DNA from: Pseudomonas sp. URIL14HWK12:I12
GTDB lineage: Bacteria > Pseudomonadota > Gammaproteobacteria > Pseudomonadales > Pseudomonadaceae
Direction of reading: 5' to 3'
DNA: 64,000 nucleotides
NCBI RefSeq assembly: GCF_003097135.1
Contig: NZ_QEQL01000006.1
Span: 62,001-126,000, forward strand
The notes under the pieces are model-generated. The model ran no database searches. It saw nothing but the letters and a program-made list of their open reading frames with translations, and was not told the DNA's origin. Each line of letters opens with the position of its first letter. The stretch's first letter is position 1. This document shows positions 62,436-64,000 of the stretch, piece after piece. The translations under genes and the position numbers were made by a program.

Positions 62436-63740
62436 ATGACACATCGCATCGTGATCGTTGGCGGCGGCGCCGGCGGCCTGGAACTGGCGACCCGCCTGGG
62501 CAAGAGCGTCGGTAAACAGGGCAAGGCCAAGGTCACCTTGGTCGACGCGAACCTCACCCACATCTGGAAACCTCTGCTGCACGAGGTGGCCGCCGGCTCG
62601 CTGAACTCTTACGCCGACGAGCTGAACTACGTCGCGCAGGCGAAGTGGAACCATTTCGAGTTCCAGCTGGGGCGCATGCGTGCGCTCGACCGTGAGGCCC
62701 GCACCATCATTCTGGAGCCCACCTTCGATGAGCAAGGCGCTGAGCTGGTGCCCGAGCGCAGCATTGCCTACGACACACTGGTGATCTCGGTGGGCAGCAC
62801 CACCAACGATTTCGGCACCCAGGGCGCGGCCGAGCATTGCCTGTTCCTCGATACCCGCAAGCAGGCGGAGCGTTTTCACCAGCAACTGCTCAACGCTTAC
62901 CTGCGCGCCCACGCCGAGCCCGAAGCCCACGAGGGTGAAATCAACGTGGCAATCGTCGGCGCAGGTGCCACCGGTGTTGAGCTCGCCGCCGAGCTGCACA
63001 ACGCCGCCCACGAGCTGGCCGCCTACGGCCTGGGCCGAATCAAGCCCGAGAACCTGCGCATCACGGTGATCGAGGCAGGCCCGCGGGTGTTGCCGGCGTT
63101 GCCGGAGCGCATCGGCACGCCGGTGCACCGCACGCTGGAAAAACTCGGCGTAACGGTGATGCTCGGCGCGGCGGTGAGCGAGGTGACCGCCGACTACCTC
63201 AAGACCCAGGACGGCACGGTCATTCCGGCGGTGATGAAGGTGTGGGCCGCCGGCATTCGCGCGCCGGGCTTCTTGCAGGACATCGCCGGGCTTGAGACCA
63301 ACCGCATCAACCAACTGGTGGTGCGGCCGACGCTGCAAACTACCCGTGATGACGATATCTTCGCCTTCGGCGACTGCGCCGCCTGCCCGCAACCCGGCAC
63401 CGACCGTAACGTGCCACCCCGGGCCCAGGCGGCGCACCAGCAGGCCTCGCTGCTGGTCAAAACCCTCAAGGCACGCCTGGCCGGCAGCACCACGGCCCTG
63501 CCGGAGTATCGCTACAAGGATTACGGCTCGCTGGTGTCGCTGTCGCGCTTCTCGGCGGTGGGCAACCTGATGGGCAACCTGACCGGTAGCGTGATGCTGG
63601 AAGGCTGGCTGGCGCGGATGTTCTATGTGTCGCTGTACCGCATGCACCAGATGGCGCTCTATGGGCCGTTCCGCACGCTGATGGGCATGCTCGGCAGCCG
63701 CCTGGGCCGGGGCACCGAGCCACGCCTGAAGCTGCACTGA
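62436..63740 (+). CDS. ndh: type II NADH:quinone oxidoreductase
   Basis: A 434-residue membrane-associated flavoprotein that oxidises NADH and reduces quinone without proton pumping. The FAD motif is GGGAGG (9-14), NADH motif IVGAGATGVELAAEL (about 172), and the FAD-binding FAFGDCAAC near 311. The C-terminal hydrophobic part (about 400-425) should anchor it at the inner membrane. No AGGAG is evident. Confidence 0.93.
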   Translation: MTHRIVIVGGGAGGLELATRLGKSVGKQGKAKVTLVDANLTHIWKPLLHEVAAGSLNSYADELNYVAQAKWNHFEFQLGRMRALDREARTIILEPTFDEQGAELVPERSIAYDTLVISVGSTTNDFGTQGAAEHCLFLDTRKQAERFHQQLLNAYLRAHAEPEAHEGEINVAIVGAGATGVELAAELHNAAHELAAYGLGRIKPENLRITVIEAGPRVLPALPERIGTPVHRTLEKLGVTVMLGAAVSEVTADYLKTQDGTVIPAVMKVWAAGIRAPGFLQDIAGLETNRINQLVVRPTLQTTRDDDIFAFGDCAACPQPGTDRNVPPRAQAAHQQASLLVKTLKARLAGSTTALPEYRYKDYGSLVSLSRFSAVGNLMGNLTGSVMLEGWLARMFYVSLYRMHQMALYGPFRTLMGMLGSRLGRGTEPRLKLH

Positions 63741-63911
63741 GCCAAAACCAAGCGCCCGGCCGTGCAATGCGGCCGGCGCCGCTTCCAGAGGTGCGCCGAT
63801 GATCAACTTTGCGCGCAAAGCCTCGGACAAATCCGCAGAAATCATTATTATCACCGGGTGAACTTCGGTGGCCGCACTCATTGGCGGCTGCCACCAGCAT
63901 CCGAGGGCGTC

Positions 63912-64000
63912 ATGGGCAACGAAAGCATCAATTGGGACACACTGGGTTTCGACTACATCAAAACCGACCTGCGCTACCTGGCCTACTGGCGTGATGGCGC
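63912..64000 (+). CDS. ilvE: branched-chain amino acid aminotransferase, N-terminus only
   Basis: The first 29 codons read MGNESINWDTLGFDYIKTDLRYLAYWRDG, the conserved Pseudomonas IlvE start. IlvE is a PLP class IV aminotransferase. CGAGGG lies shortly before the ATG. The gene is cut by the right edge. Confidence 0.9.
   Translation, partial: MGNESINWDTLGFDYIKTDLRYLAYWRDG

Noticed and set aside
63754-63778. Terminator between ndh and ilvE
   Set aside because: CCGGCCG/CGGCCGG forms a 7-bp stem, but no T-run follows; may be a weak hairpin only.
62421-63881. 486-residue open frame antisense to ndh
   Set aside because: Shadow of the ndh coding frame; no recognisable domain.

Overview
The window is about 64 kb of a high-GC Pseudomonas chromosome, most like the P. 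putida group. The evidence is gene content and order: edd divergent from gap with HexR sites, gcsR next to a gcv operon, an HU protein of the HupN type beside ndpA, an aapJQMP operon, ampDE next to nadC, and a pilA-pilBCD-coaE-yacG block beside a tRNA-Thr. No phage, integrase, transposase, IS element, CRISPR array or rRNA was seen.

Layout. 1-3.0 kb: Entner-Doudoroff edd (cut by the left edge) divergent from gap, with two HexR operators between. 3.1-4.3 kb: a FecR N-terminal stub, a DUF454 membrane protein and a DUF5064 protein. 4.4-11.9 kb: the sigma-54 activator gcsR, then gcvH-gcvP-sdaA-gcvT behind three GcsR-type repeats and a -24/-12 promoter. 12.2-23.2 kb: housekeeping genes (cold-shock protein, lptF-lptG, pepA, holC, valS, rlmF, HU, ndpA). 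23.1-30.6 kb: a GST, a GntR/MFS/GIY-YIG group and the aapJQMP amino-acid ABC transporter. 31.1-38.6 kb: esterase, DEAD-box helicase, DCC-family protein, ampE-ampD, DUF1631 and nadC.

38.6-55.6 kb is the accessory part. Leftward from a LysR control region run proV-proW-proX, a GATase-type AraC regulator, an FAD amine oxidase, a DHDPS-like lyase, a PuuC-like aldehyde dehydrogenase and a second GATase-type AraC regulator. Rightward run LysR, an MmgE/PrpD protein and a Rieske oxygenase whose bridging residue is Glu, as in carnitine oxygenase CntA. Together they read as import and stepwise breakdown of a quaternary-ammonium (betaine-like) compound. I do not recognise this combination as a described pathway, and it is the best candidate for a new system here. 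An arsRBCH operon follows and abuts a tRNA-Thr(CGU).

55.6-64 kb: two tandem type IV pilin genes opposite pilB-pilC-pilD, then coaE, yacG, a DUF1780 gene, type II NADH dehydrogenase ndh, and the start of ilvE, cut by the right edge. The pilin-pilB-pilC stretch is visibly AT-richer than its surroundings.
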